Shown one piece after another: positions 20,810-34,800 of a stretch of DNA of 64,000 nucleotides; position 1 is the stretch's first letter, and each line of letters opens with the position of its first letter. The stretch covers positions 25,890,001 to 25,954,000 of the forward strand of contig OY756964.1 in assembly GCA_963580455.1 (NCBI GenBank), in the 5' to 3' direction. The DNA comes from Euonymus europaeus. Its lineage: Eukaryota; Streptophyta; Magnoliopsida; Celastrales; Celastraceae. A program made the translations under genes and the position numbers. Below the pieces are notes generated by a model. It saw nothing but the letters and a program-made list of their open reading frames with translations. It was not told the DNA's origin and ran no database searches.

Positions 20810-23800
20810 ATGCAGGCGAATGCGGGTATGGTGGCCGGGTCGCACCGGACGAACGAGCTTGTCCGGATTCGTCACGATTCCGATAGTGGGGTTCGTCCGT
20901 CCTTTCTAGCACTACCCATTTTGATTTTGATCTCAACCTTGATGCTTTCCGTTTCTATGTTCACATTGTGATCTTTGCCTTTTTATTGTGTCGTTTTGCT
21001 GCATAGATCTGAGTGTAAATTGGGTGAAAGTGAACTTACATCGATTTTTTTTTGTCTGTTTATTTCGATTTGGGAATTGGGTTGTCGGTGTTAGTTGATC
21101 CTGGCTCGTTTAGTAATCTATATTACTTGTATTGGTGATATTAACATCTTACCTTCTCTGTTATGGTTGTGTAAAAATGAGTTCTCAAAAGTTTGTTACT
21201 TCTAGTGAATTCTATTGACTGTTATTAGCCATACTCCTTTTTTGAAATCCTTCTTTGGAAAGGTGTTTAAAAGCATTTATAATGGACTTTCTATATTTTG
21301 TTCTGTATGGATCGCTCTGGTATTTGCCTGTTTGTACATTTTTTCTGAGAATTTTATGCAAGTTTTTAGGTTTTTATTAGTGGGTTTAAATGTTTAGTTC
21401 TTATGATCTCCGATTTTGTTCTTCTCATTGTTGGTATCTTTCTTGTGTACATGCCGGTTGGATTTTTGTTTGTAGTTTTAAGTATAAGCGTAATGGCAGA
21501 AAGTTTGATACCTGAACTTGTGAAAGTTGAATGCCTCACCTTCTCTCTTTTTGTTTGTTGAGGTGTGTTTGTAAATTTAACTTATTGTTGCTTTCAATTA
21601 AGTGTATTACAAAAGAGATCACAGTTCTTATTGTGATTCAGCTTTTGTTTCACGTGCAATGAGGTATACTTTTCGTGAGAAATACATAAATATCCAAGTT
21701 CATTTGGTAATTGCATACTGTGATTTGTCGAATTAGCCCTATATTTGTATGTATATGTCACTAATTTAGGTTCTTGTTGAAAAACACTTTTGCAAATGAG
21801 CTCGCTTGAGCTGTGGGTTGAGAACTGGGATTTGTTAGCTGACTATTTGTGCACTGTCGCTTTAGATTGTTCCTTTCTTTGGATTTATTGTAAACAATCT
21901 ATTTCTTAAACTATTTGTTCCGTCTTCATCATTTCAGTAGTTTTGCTAGTTGTTGTAATTTAGTTTTGATGCCAAGCTTTATGGAAAATATTACAGTACT
22001 TATAACTATTTGTCTGATAACCATTGCCCTGTCTAGTTAAATAAGGAGTTCACAGGTTGAGAACAATAGGTTAGCCTAACGTGTTTGTGTATTGGAAGAA
22101 TTTTGTCATTCGGGTGCCTAGACTTTTGACAATACATCCATTACGTTTTAGTTTCAGGCTTATTTTTCATGAGCATTTGGATTGCAGTGATGAGCCCTGA
22201 AATATGCTATAATATTTGCTGTTAGAGCTCTGATTCTTTTGTGGTCTGTGTTAAATGCAGCCCAAACCTCTCAAGAATTTAAACGGCCAGATATGCCAGA
22301 TATGTGGTGATAATGTTGGACTTACAGCGGCTGGTGATGTCTTTGTTGCTTGCAATGAGTGTGCCTTCCCAGTTTGCCGGCCTTGTTACGAGTATGAGAG
22401 GAAAGATGGAACACAGTGTTGCCCTCAGTGCAAGACCAGATATAAACGGCAAAAAGGTTATATTTACTGGTTTATCTCACTCAATTGCGTATCCAGAAAA
22501 TGAAGTTTAAAGGTCTGCTATTTCAGGGAGTCCTCGTGTGGAAGGGGATGATGAGGAGGATGACATCGATGACCTAGAGAATGAGTTCAATTATACCCAT
22601 GATAATAGCAAGGCTAGACGTCACTGGCAGGGTGAAGATATATCTTCTTCCTCTAGACACGAATCTCAGCAGCCAATTCCTCTTCTCACCAATGGGCAGG
22701 TGGTTGGGAAAGTATTATTGTTTTCTGTACACATTCATGTGCATTACTCTTTATAGGGATTTTTTAACTAGCTGACATGCATTTCTTCTGATTCATTTTG
22801 AGGCACTATCCTGGAAGCTATTCGGAAATAATATCCTCTCTGTGTACTTGGTTGAGACTCCAAATTAGTCTGATCTTGTGTCAAAGAATATGCAAGCAAA
22901 TCATGCTAAAGGCACTTAACATTTGTCTTTTAAAATATATACTTAAAACTGATTGGTTACAATATAGGTTGGATAAAACGTATAAAATGCATTATTATTC
23001 ACCTTGTGGGTTGTGGTTAAATTTAAGGATATACTTGGTTTAAAGCACTATAGTTTGCCCTTAGCATTTAGGAGAGACGTGCTATTGGTTATAGCTTAAA
23101 TGATGTTGAATTTCTATTTCAACACTTTGCACGTTCATTTATGCAATTTGTAGTGTTTGTTTTAGTAACTCTCCTCACTACTATTTCGATTGTTCTAGAT
23201 TTCTGGAGAAATTGCCACCCATGATAACCAGTCTGTGCGAACTACATCGGGTCCTTTGGGTACTGCTGAGAGGAATGGTCTGTCATCTCCTTATATTGAT
23301 CCAAGGCAGCCAGGTAGTAATTCTTTTTCTTTCTTTTTTTCCCTCCTTTTTGGTTTAGTTAGAGTTCTCAAGCTAGGTTTTGTATCTTGGGATATCTTGT
23401 TCGAATTATCATTTGATTGTTCCATTCGTCACTACAGTTCCTGTGCGTATTGTGGACCCATCAAAGGACTTAAATTCTTATGGTCTTGGGAATGTTGATT
23501 GGAAAGAAAGGGTTGAAGGTTGGAAACTCAAACAGGATAAGAATATGTTGCAGATGACCAATAAGTATTCTGAAGGAAAGGGTGATATGGAAGGCACTGG
23601 TTCAAATGGAGAAGAACTCCAAATGTGAGGTTTTTCTATCAAAGCTTTATTTTTTTTTGGTTGTTTCAAAGTAAGATGTTATACGGGCATAAAGTTATGT
23701 CATTTTGCTTGCGAGTCAGATGTGAGACTCTTTGGTCCTCTGCCCCAATTTTGCTTTGCTATTCTCAAGATCTATTTGTGCATAGGAACCCAAGTCCCTA

Positions 23801-26800
23801 ACTTTGATTCACAGAATGATGGGTTCTATATTTAATGATTTGATCCCTAGGCAACCAATTAAGCACTTCTGACATGGGCTTCTCTGGTTTGTATATTTCA
23901 GGGCCGATGATGCTCGGCAACCCATGAGCCGTGTGGTGCCTATTCCTTCTTCTCACTTGACCCCCTATCGTGTTGTCATCATTCTCCGGCTTATCATTTT
24001 GGGTTTCTTCTTGCAATATCGTATTACTCACCCTGTGAATGATGCATATCCTTTGTGGCTAATCTCTGTTATCTGTGAGATTTGGTTTGCCTTATCCTGG
24101 CTTCTGGATCAGTTTCCGAAATGGTCTCCTATTAACCGTGAGACCTACCTTGACAGACTTGCATTAAGGTTAGTTTGGCCTTTTCTTCTTATGGCTGATG
24201 GTGTAATGTGCCTATGAGGAATTTGAACATGAGCTAGATGCAGACCACTACTGTTACGATTTAACCATAGTTCTTATTATGCAGGTATGATCGAGAAGGG
24301 GAGCCGTCACAGTTATCCCCTGTGGATATCTTTGTTAGTACAGTGGATCCCCTCAAGGAGCCTCCTCTTGTGACAGCCAATACTGTTTTATCTATACTTG
24401 CTGTGGATTATCCCGTGGACAAAGTTTCATGCTATGTTTCAGACGATGGGTCAGCTATGTTAACGTTTGAAGCCCTTTCTGAGACTGCAGAATTTGCAAG
24501 AAAATGGGTTCCTTTCTGCAAGAAACATAACATTGAGCCTAGAGCCCCTGAATTCTATTTTGCCCAAAAGATTGATTACTTAAAGGACAAGATACAACCA
24601 TCGTTTGTTAAAGAGCGACGAGCGATGAAGGTGACATGAAATACTTGATGCCCAACCTTACTCTTCTAATATCTTAAGTAGGCATCTGTTATATATTCTT
24701 TGTTTCTTACTTTCCTTTTCTTTTTTCTCTCGCAGAGAGAGTATGAAGAATTCAAAGTGCGGATCAATGCCCTTGTCGCCAAAGCACAGAAGATGCCTGA
24801 AGAAGGCTGGACAATGCAGGATGGCACTCCTTGGCCTGGGAATAATCCAAGGGATCACCCGGGAATGATCCAGGTAAATCATCATTCGTCAGTGCTGTCA
24901 GGATTTTCTGTGTGTTTTTATAGAAGAAGTTTAATTCCTCTTTGTTTTATGATTTGGTCTAAACAGGTGTTCTTAGGTCACAGTGGAGGACTTGACACCG
25001 ATGGGAATGAGCTACCTCGACTTGTATATGTTTCTCGTGAAAAGAGACCTGGTTTCCAACATCACAAAAAAGCTGGAGCAATGAATGCATTGGTTCGGCA
25101 TCCTTAGAGCTTTTCTTCTTTAAGTTGTTGTTCTTGACATGCTTGACAATGTTAATTGCTAGTTGGTTCTTTTGCTGCTTGTCCTCGTGCAGAAATTTTG
25201 GTTTGACGGTTGATAACCAGTTAGAGTGCTTGTATGCGTGAAGTTTCATTTATTGCTGGTTTGGTGAATTATTATCTAACTAGGGTTCATTGTGATACAG
25301 ATTCGAGTTTCAGCTGTCTTGACAAATGGTGCATATCTTTTGAATGTCGATTGTGATCACTACTTCAATAACAGTAAAGCTCTTAAGGAAGCTATGTGTT
25401 TTATGATGGATCCTGCATATGGAAAGAAGACCTGCTATGTACAGTTCCCTCAGCGTTTTGATGGCATTGATTTGCATGATCGATATGCTAATCGCAATAT
25501 AGTTTTCTTTGACGTAAGTCTCAGTTTATTTATAAAACTTCGAAGGAAAAAAAAAATCCATTATCCATCTGATGGTTTAAAAACCTTTTTTTTTATTGCA
25601 GATCAACTTGAAGGGGCTGGATGGCATACAAGGTCCAGTTTATGTGGGAACTGGTTGCTGTTTTAACAGGCAAGCGCTTTATGGGTATGATCCAGTCTTA
25701 ACAGAGGAGGATTTGGAACCTAACATTATAGTCAAGAGTTGTTGCGGATCAAGAAAGAAGGGAAGAAATGGCAATAAGAAGTACATTGACAAGAAGAAGG
25801 CAATGAAAAGAACTGAATCAACTGTTCCCATTTTCAATATGGAAGATGTTGAGGAAGGCATTGAAGGTTTGTGTGAATATTAAGTTCCTCATCCTTGTCT
25901 CTCTTTCAGTTTACAGGCCTCTTCACTGTAAAATTTTGAGAAGGCCCATTGTGCTTCTGCATGTGCGCTAGGACTTTAATGGTGGGTTAGATTTTACATA
26001 TATTTCAATTAACAACAGTCCAGTAGCTACAATAAATGATCTATGCATTAAATTGAGAAGTTAAATTTTGTGTTCTTAATGTTTGCATCAAGATTTGAGG
26101 TGAAACCAGACAATATGGTGGGAATTTTTTTTGTTAGTAAATGATTTTCTTGTGCTATGCAGGTTATGATGATGAAAGGTCTCTTCTTATGTCCCAGAAA
26201 AGCTTAGAGAAGCGTTTTGGTCAGTCTCCAGTTTTCATTGCAGCAACATTCATGGAACAGGGAGGCATTCCGCCTACGACCAATTCTGCTACCCTTTTAA
26301 AAGAAGCAATCCATGTTATTAGCTGTGGATATGAAGATAAGACTGAATGGGGAAAAGAGGTTGGTTAATTGCTTTGTGGCATTAACTATTTAGCAGTACG
26401 TGTTTAGGCCAATTGTGTTTTGTGTATACGTTAAATCAACTTCTTTTCTCCCAACAGATTGGATGGATTTATGGTTCTGTGACTGAAGATATCTTAACTG
26501 GTTTTAAAATGCATGCTCGTGGTTGGATTTCAATATATTGCATGCCTCCACGCCCTGCATTTAAGGGATCTGCTCCTATAAATCTTTCTGACCGGTTGAA
26601 CCAGGTGCTTCGATGGGCCCTTGGATCGATTGAGATTTTTCTGAGCAGGCATTGTCCCATATGGTACGGCTACAATGGGAGATTGAAGCCCTTGGAGAGG
26701 CTAGCCTACATCAATACCATTGTCTATCCTCTCACCTCTATGCCATTGCTCGCTTACTGTATGCTTCCTGCTTTCTGCCTTCTCACCGGAAAATTCATTA

Positions 26801-27521
26801 TTCCTGAGGTATTTGAATGTTTTATTCCTTTCACTTGAAATTTTTAGTACATTTATATGTGACCCTTGACTAAGAGTTTTTGGCTATTGCAGTATCGCTG
26901 ATTAAGGCTATTTTTTTTTTATTCATTTTGCAGATAAGCAACTATGCAAGCATGTGGTTCATTCTTCTCTTCATTTCCATTTTTGCTACCGGTATTCTTG
27001 AGCTTAGGTGGAGTGGAGTCAGTATTGACGACTGGTGGAGGAATGAGCAATTTTGGGTCATTGGCGGTACATCTGCTCATCTCTTTGCTGTATTCCAGGG
27101 GCTGCTGAAAGTTCTTGCCGGCATTGATACCAACTTCACGGTCACCTCTAAGTCATCTGATGAGGATGGGGATTTCGCGGAGCTTTATGTGTTCAAATGG
27201 ACATCACTTCTCATCCCTCCTACCACAGTACTCATCGTGAACCTGGTGGGTATTGTGGCCGGTGTTTCATATGCAGTCAACAGTGGATACCAGTCGTGGG
27301 GCCCTCTATTTGGCAGGCTATTCTTTGCTTTGTGGGTTGTTGTCCATCTCTACCCATTCCTGAAAGGTTTATTGGGTCGTACAAATCGTACTCCTACGAT
27401 TGTCATTGTTTGGTCTATTCTCCTTGCTTCAATTTTCTCCTTGCTCTGGGTTCGGATTGATCCTTTTACTTCTGATGCCACGCAAAGTGCAGCAAATGGT
27501 CAGTGCGGAATAAATTGCTAG
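20810..27521 (+). CDS. CESA1: cellulose synthase catalytic subunit, CESA1 class
   Basis: Processive beta-1,4-glucan synthase (GT2) that uses UDP-glucose at the plasma membrane, in the primary-wall complex with CESA3- and CESA6-type partners. Fourteen exons: 20810-20890, 22261-22456, 22527-22702, 23199-23313, 23438-23624, 23902-24168, 24285-24630, 24736-24873, 24967-25092, 25301-25513, 25602-25866, 26163-26359, 26458-26808, 26934-27521. They join to 1081 aa, the size of Arabidopsis CESA1. A RING-like zinc finger lies at about 39-85 ([22 protein letters not shown]). Two membrane segments lie at about 274-325. The catalytic residues are intact: DDG at 394-396, DCD at 561-563, TED at 778-780, QVLRW at 818-822, followed by six C-terminal membrane segments. 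The N-terminus [20 protein letters not shown] and [16 protein letters not shown] assign it to CESA1 rather than CESA3 or CESA6. The end of exon 3 is ambiguous by three bases. Confidence 0.97.
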
Positions 27522-28844
27522 ATCGCTTCTGGGATTGGTTTGGATTGTTTTTGTGTCATAAATAGCTCCTCCAAGGTGCCTGCTGTCTATATAGGAAGGA
27601 TATTTAAACGATGAAGTCACATGAATTATCTACAGTTATGGACATCTTCTGGAAAGAAGAAACCTTACCCTCACTCGAAACATTCCGGAGACATTTTTAT
27701 ATTCAACATCATTGTTGTGTCACGAGGTGTTTTTAGTTCGGACAGTCTCAAAACGTGTTCTGAGTTGTAGTGTGATCTTTTGTTGCCTGCTGATTCGGTT
27801 GTGATTGTCCTTCTGTATCTTATAGAAAAATCTGCTTATTCATCCAGTTATCTGAAAGAGGAAGGGAGAAAGATGAACCTTGGCATTGTTTACTTTATGG
27901 ATTTTCGTTTGGATTATTTTGGCTTTCTGAACTGAAATTGCATACTAGAGATGGTAATATTTGGAAACGGCAGCGGTCATTCCCTTTGTTCTCTGGTTAA
28001 AAATGAAGGGGACTCGCGTAAGAATTAAAACATGAAGCCCTAGTAGCAAAAAACAGGAAAGCAACTGAAAATTCCGCAAGAAGGGCCAACAGCAGTCGGT
28101 GCACCGAAAAGGCAGATTCTGCAGATTCTTTAATATATCCAGTCCTTTCTAACAAATTTTGTTGAGCAGTCGTCTTAGAACGAACTTATTTACTTATTTA
28201 AAATACACTTTCATCCTATAAGAGTAGTCTCATATATTTTTTCATACTAATTAAAAAAAATTAATTAATATAATGAGAACATTAAATTTTACTTATATTT
28301 TTTTTAATATACCCTTAATTAATGAATATATTTTGTTTACCTTTCATAGAAGATTGAAAGATTCGTAAAATAACGAAATATATTAAATAGAAATCTTTTA
28401 GGAAATTAATTAATTAGCCACATTTTAAAAATAAAACTAGATAATAATTTGGGGCAGATAAATAAGGAAAATAACACTATCTTTACAGAACAAATAGAGT
28501 AATTATTTGACATCATTACTCTTCAATCTCCAACCAATTTATCTTTTGGATTCAGATATAATGACGCCCATTCCCGACATATAAAACCAATCACAGAGGA
28601 TAAGCACAAGGATAGAATACCTATAACCAATCCAACCAATTTTATCAAATTGGAGGAATAAAAATTGTAAATATTGAGAACAACCTACATTTATTATAAT
28701 CCAAACTGTTAACTCTAACTGGGGAAGATACAATTCCTACACCTTGATCGTTCTCAAGGTTTAGGTTAAGGCTAATAAGAAATCAAGTAGCAGGGATGCA
28801 GCCACGGGCTGACTATTGAATGCCTTCACAATGATGAATGATGA
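27522..28844. other. convergent intergenic region between CESA1 and the AFG1-like gene
   Basis: About 300 bases of CESA1 3' UTR, then AT-rich DNA at 28160-28440 with no gene or bounded repeat. The two genes end tail to tail. Confidence 0.5.
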
Positions 28845-31800
28845 TTAAGATGGTAAGACACCGACACAATCATCTGCGTATTCCCGACGTGGTTGTTGGA
28901 AATAAGGATGAAGAGTATGAACACCATCCAGGTATAAAGCTGTCTGCATCTCAATTAAGCGCGAGACCTGCAAAAGAACGTTTACCCTGTTAAGCATGCC
29001 ATCTGCACAAATTCATTTATTCCTCCTATATAAAAGCGGATAGATATATGGACTAAATCATTGGTCAATAACCAGTAACATTATCGCAATGTTGGTCTAA
29101 ACGAAGTCGGCTCCTCAGGTAACAATAACTATGCAGCTCTCCCCAAGTTTGAAGTTTCTATTACAAATGTAAGCAAATATGTAAATAGCTGTCAATGAGA
29201 AGGGTCAGATATCATGCCCTCAAGTACTCAGACAAACATTATCTCTTGAGCTATTCTGGCCAGGAATACAGTCACACCACTTAGGATGGTATCAACAAAG
29301 AGTCAGACTAATTTGTCCTGCCCATGCTAAGTCTATCAGATTATCCTAGAAAAATACGGATGCACTGTCCAATTAGATCACGATCCAATGTCACATACTA
29401 AATCAATGCCATAGCTTTCCTCGAAAGTGGTGGAATAAACATTGTAGTGGCAGGTGTTAATGTTGTAAACCGATGAAATCAATTACAAAAAATACCAGCA
29501 AGTCGTCGGCAATGAGATTCATTGAATAAAAACTCAATTTATGCAAGGGTTGATAAAAAAAATAAAATAAAAAAGGCCAATCCTTACCATGTTTAATCAA
29601 TTGCTCTGTATTCAAAATATGCTAACAGGTATAGCTTATTTTAATAGAGACTGCCAGATGAACAAAACAAACTCGTGTTCACGCAAGGCAGAATACTTAC
29701 TGCTCGGCGGAAGGCAAACATTTCTTCGTGACCAGATAGCATAGAAACTATGCCAGCTGGAGCACCTCCAGAACCCACATTTCCCTCAGCTAAAACATTT
29801 CGGCGAAGTTTCCCACCTTCTATTTCTGTTTCAAATTGGAAACTGGGAACCAAAAAAAAACATAGCTTCTCATTATGCGACTGAACATCATTCTATGGTA
29901 TCAAAACCTGACATCGACAGCCATGCAGTAGTTAATGCTTGATATTATTAACAATTGGTTATGTTTGAAATGGTCAAGCAAAATCATTACAAATCCACGT
30001 TTCTACACAGCTAATTTTGTAAAATTAGTTCGTATAGTTTTAGGGACCGTGAGGATAAGACATAAGAAACACATTTGTCAATCCATTAAACGAAAAATAG
30101 ATCAGGAAACTTGATTTTATTCGATGGCTTTTATGACATTATCAAGAATAAAAATACTAAACTCAAGGTAACAGTCCCTGAGGATCCTATTAAGTATCAA
30201 GCTAAATCCTTCTTCTACAAGTAACCCAAAGCTATTCAATACCGAGATATCCTCAGATCTATGTGCTTTGATGGTAGACTACTAAGAACAAAATACCTTT
30301 CCAAATCAAAAAGAGTTCCCTCTTCAGTTCCTTGAAATAGATCTTCAATAGAAGAAGCGGAAGAGCAAATTAGGATGCAATGGTGGTTGTACAACTCATC
30401 AATGAGGGTAATAAATCTACGTGCCTGAGAAGTGAAACAAAAAACCATTTATTGATATGTAAGAACATGAAACTCCAAAAATTTAGTTGGTCACATTGTT
30501 TGATACTAACTCTAATCTTTCCAGGGAACAAATAGACGTGATCATAAGTGACAAAATATATGAGGACAATTTGTAATTCATTAAAGGCCAGGGAGATTAT
30601 TATCTTAGGTTGTAAGGGACTTCTATTTAATGTTCAACTCGGGGAGGTTGGGAGAAAAACAAAATGGGATCCATAAATAATAGATACTATATACAAACCA
30701 TGCAAACAGAAGTCTGGAAGAGTATATGTAGGCTGGAAGGGAATTTGTTTTTGACTATTCAACTTTGGGGGATGGGGGACTCAGACCTGCAACAAACTGG
30801 TTGATGGTAAACACCCTTTCCGCTAGAAGTTGGAAGGGGCATTGAATCCCCTTTAATTGTGGGTTTGAAGTTGTTGTCAACAAATAGTATCTACATCTCT
30901 CCCCATTCCCGTCCGTTGCATATTTTTTATAACTATTATCTGTGATACTAATGGCTAGGGGTTGCAATCAAATCCATTGAAATATTAAGAAGTTCAATGC
31001 TGTGATTTATCAAGAACTTTCCATTGGGCTTGTTGCATGTATTACCCAAAAATATGTTTGGCATCAGAGTGATATGTCCTTGTATAATACTGAAAATTAT
31101 AATCCATTTAGTGTTAAAATCAGGGTGATACCCTGTCACGTATCCGCATACTCATTACTGGAATGTCAGAGATGAAGACAGTGTGAAAATGTTGTGCTAC
31201 TGCAATATAATCGGCTGCCCCTACCTGCAGAAAAATGATTGAAAGTTAAGACAGCACTAAAAGAGAGACTTCACTACTTAGCACAACTGAATTCCCGAAA
31301 AGAGTGATAAAATAACTCAACTACCTGGCAGAGAGGGTGTGTTATGGTATAGAAAACTGGTTTGAATATTACCTATCTCACCATGGCCAAGACTACTTAA
31401 CTAAGCCTTCCTAAGCCACTAAGGGTTCTACTCACCTAAGTGTTTTGAAGTCACTAGGATATAGTCAGTATTCAATTAACTGGGGGAATGAGCTTCATCA
31501 TTGTCTTTGCAGATCACCATCATCATTGTACAATTCAACTTAATAAAGTATTCTTATGATCGAATTATAAATAAAAGTATTTCTTTAATCATCATCATCA
31601 TTTTTAATTGCACCAGAAAAAATCAATGGCTTATCAACTTGCATGCCAACAATGGATATTTTTAAAAGAAAGAGAGAAAATAGATGCCTGCATTAACTTG
31701 AATTTATAAGCAGTGAAGGATAGAAACGTGGACTTTCAAGAAAAATTTATTAGTAACAAAAAACTGAAGTGATCGTACTATTCACACATAAAGCAAACTG

Positions 31801-34800
31801 CAATACCGGCTGACCACATAGATACTCAAATGTGAATCTTGCCACTCCATTACAGCTTTCAGGAGCCACCAACGTTCTGCTTTTGAACAGAAACGTGTCA
31901 CTAAACAATACCAAAATAAACCAAGTTGATTTATATCATTGAAGTGGCTTATTATGGTATTACCTCCCAAACATCACTGGAATAGTGGTAGATGTGATTT
32001 TTCCTCCCAACTGACCTGTTGCCTCACACCACATATTCTCAAACTCCTTCACAGCAGTGCTATCTAAAGGCCAGAAATAATGAACCTGCAGAAATGAGAA
32101 AATATATTCTAACATTAGGATTAGGTAGATGCATATATGCAGACATGTTTTAAATCATTTTCACTTCATGAGGGTTCTTTGCACAGCAGTAACCATGCTG
32201 CAGTACAGCCTCATCGTCATCAGTTCAGCTCATGGACACTGCAATGTACAGATATTGGAGACCTCTGACGCTTTCAATAAGACATTGAGCTGCCCTTGAA
32301 ATTAATTTTCCACTGAAATGTACCATCCACAGGCTGAACTTTGATGGGGCAAAACCCATTCAAATATTGAAGGAGTATCATAAGATGACAACAGAACAAC
32401 CACCAAATTGACATTGTGTACTGACATACAGTTAAACAGGAACTTCATTTGTAGCTTAAGTCAAAGCAAATGTGTTACGAGATAACAGCTAAATCTCATG
32501 GGACTTTCTGCTTTCCTAACCCAACAGATGACTTCTCAGCATGAGATAAAGATACCCATCAAATGAAGATAACAGATGGTTTCAAATGCTTACGAAGAAA
32601 ATAAAAGGGCATCAACAAATTTAGCTTGAAGTGCTTAACAGCTTACCTGGTCTTTAGATGTTTGCGCTATTAAACGGCGATAGTCAATCTCACTTACAAT
32701 TGGAACTATCTCACAGTGCTCCTCTAACTTAGCAACAAGTTTTAGAAAGATCTCGCGTTGCATGCCATCCTGTGACAATATTTGCGGGCACAAAATTAGC
32801 ACAGCCTATCCCCACTTTGAATCCTTTCATAAACACTACGCATCATATTCATGTTAACTAATGCAAATGGACTGAGAAATATGCATAGCAAACTAGGATA
32901 ATCACAGTCCACAACATAATCCACATGCATTTTAAGTCCATTCACATCAAGGCCTTTTGCATAATTTGGTAAAACATGAAACTAGACAATATTTAGTGAG
33001 TATTCAGTGTGTCTTAAGCACACCATCTTATTCCTTTAAATAGACGTAGTACACAACACATGTTGGCACACCAATATGGAATACAGCTACATCCAGACAC
33101 CAATATGGAATACAGCTATATCCAGCTAAGAGATGGACTACAGCTATACTAGTGGAATACAGCGGAGATCACAATATATGAATATTATAACACTCCCCCT
33201 CAAGCTAGAGCATATACATCCAATAGGCCTAGCTTGTTACACAGGAAATTAACACGAGAACCAGATAGTGGCTTTGTAAGAAGATCAGCTAATTGTTCGC
33301 TGGATCGTACTGAACCAAAGGTAAGAATTTGTCGTCGATATGCATGACGAATAAAATGACAATCCACTTCAATATGCTTGGTCCTCTCATGATAAACAGG
33401 ATTCGTGGCTATATAGATGGCAGATCGATTATCACACCACAGCTTAGTGGGAATACTGGGGTGTTCACCCAATTCCACCAATAAGTGCCTGAGCCATATA
33501 ATTTCTGAAGAAGCTAAGGCCATAGCCCGATATTCAGCTTCAGCACTAGATCTAGCCACTACATCTTGTTTCTTGCTTTTCCACGCAATCAAATTACCAC
33601 CATAGAAAACTGTAAATCCTGAAGTAGACCGTCGATCAAAAGGATTGCCGGCCCAATCAGCATCAGAATAAGCCTCAGTCAACGAATGACCATGATTCTT
33701 GAATTCCAATCCTTTACCAGGGCTAGATTGAAGATAACGAAGAATACGTACCACAGCATTCCAATGAGGCATGCGTGGATCAGCCATAAATTGGCTAACC
33801 ACACTAACTGGGTAGGCTATATCAGGACGAGTCATTGTAGTTAAATAATTCAACTTTCCCACCATCCGACGATACCGATCAGGATGAGGAAATACAGCTC
33901 CTTCATCGGGAAATAATTTGACACTAGGATCCATAGGAGATTCGACTCCTTTGGCTTTAAACAATCCCACGTCTTGTAATAAGTCAAGCACATATTTCCT
34001 CTGTGATAGACAAATACCTTTCTTACACCTGGCCACTTCAATTCCCAAGAAATATTTCAAGTAACCCAAATCTTTAGTTTGAAATTTGGACTGGAGAAAT
34101 CCCTTCAGAGCAGTAATCCCAGCAACATCATCACCAGTAATAACAATATCATCAACATACACAATCAATAGAACACAACCAACCGGAGTACGGCGATAGA
34201 AAATTGTATGATCTTTCTCTGATTGTTGCATACCAAATTGCTGGACAACCATACTAAAACGCCCAAACCAAGCTCGTGGAGATTGCTTGAGCCCATATAA
34301 GGATTTCCGTAGCTTACACACCTTATTACTCCCCCCGGGAGCAAGGAATCCAGGAGGCCGTGTCATGTAAACCTCTTCGTCTAAATCACCATGGAGGAAG
34401 ACATTCTTGACATCAAGCTGATATAATGGCCATTGGCGATAAGCAGCCAAAGAAATAAATAATCGGATAGAAGCCATTTTGGCAACAGGAGAAAAAGTCT
34501 CAAAGTAATCCACACCATAAGTTTGGGCATAACCCTTGGCAACAAGACGAGCTTTTAAACGAGCCAAAGAGCCATCAGGATGAAGTTTAACAGTAAAGAC
34601 CCACTTACTCCCAATAGCGGTTTTGGAGAAAGGCAGAGGGACAAGATCCCATGTGTGATTGTGTGCCAGAGCAGCCATTTCTTCCTTCATGGCAGCACAC
34701 CAACCAGGATGTGCCAGAGCATCAGAAACAGTTTTGGGAACAGAGTGGGCATCCAAAGTAGAAATAGAGGCCTGCAAAGAAACTGACAAGCCACGAAACG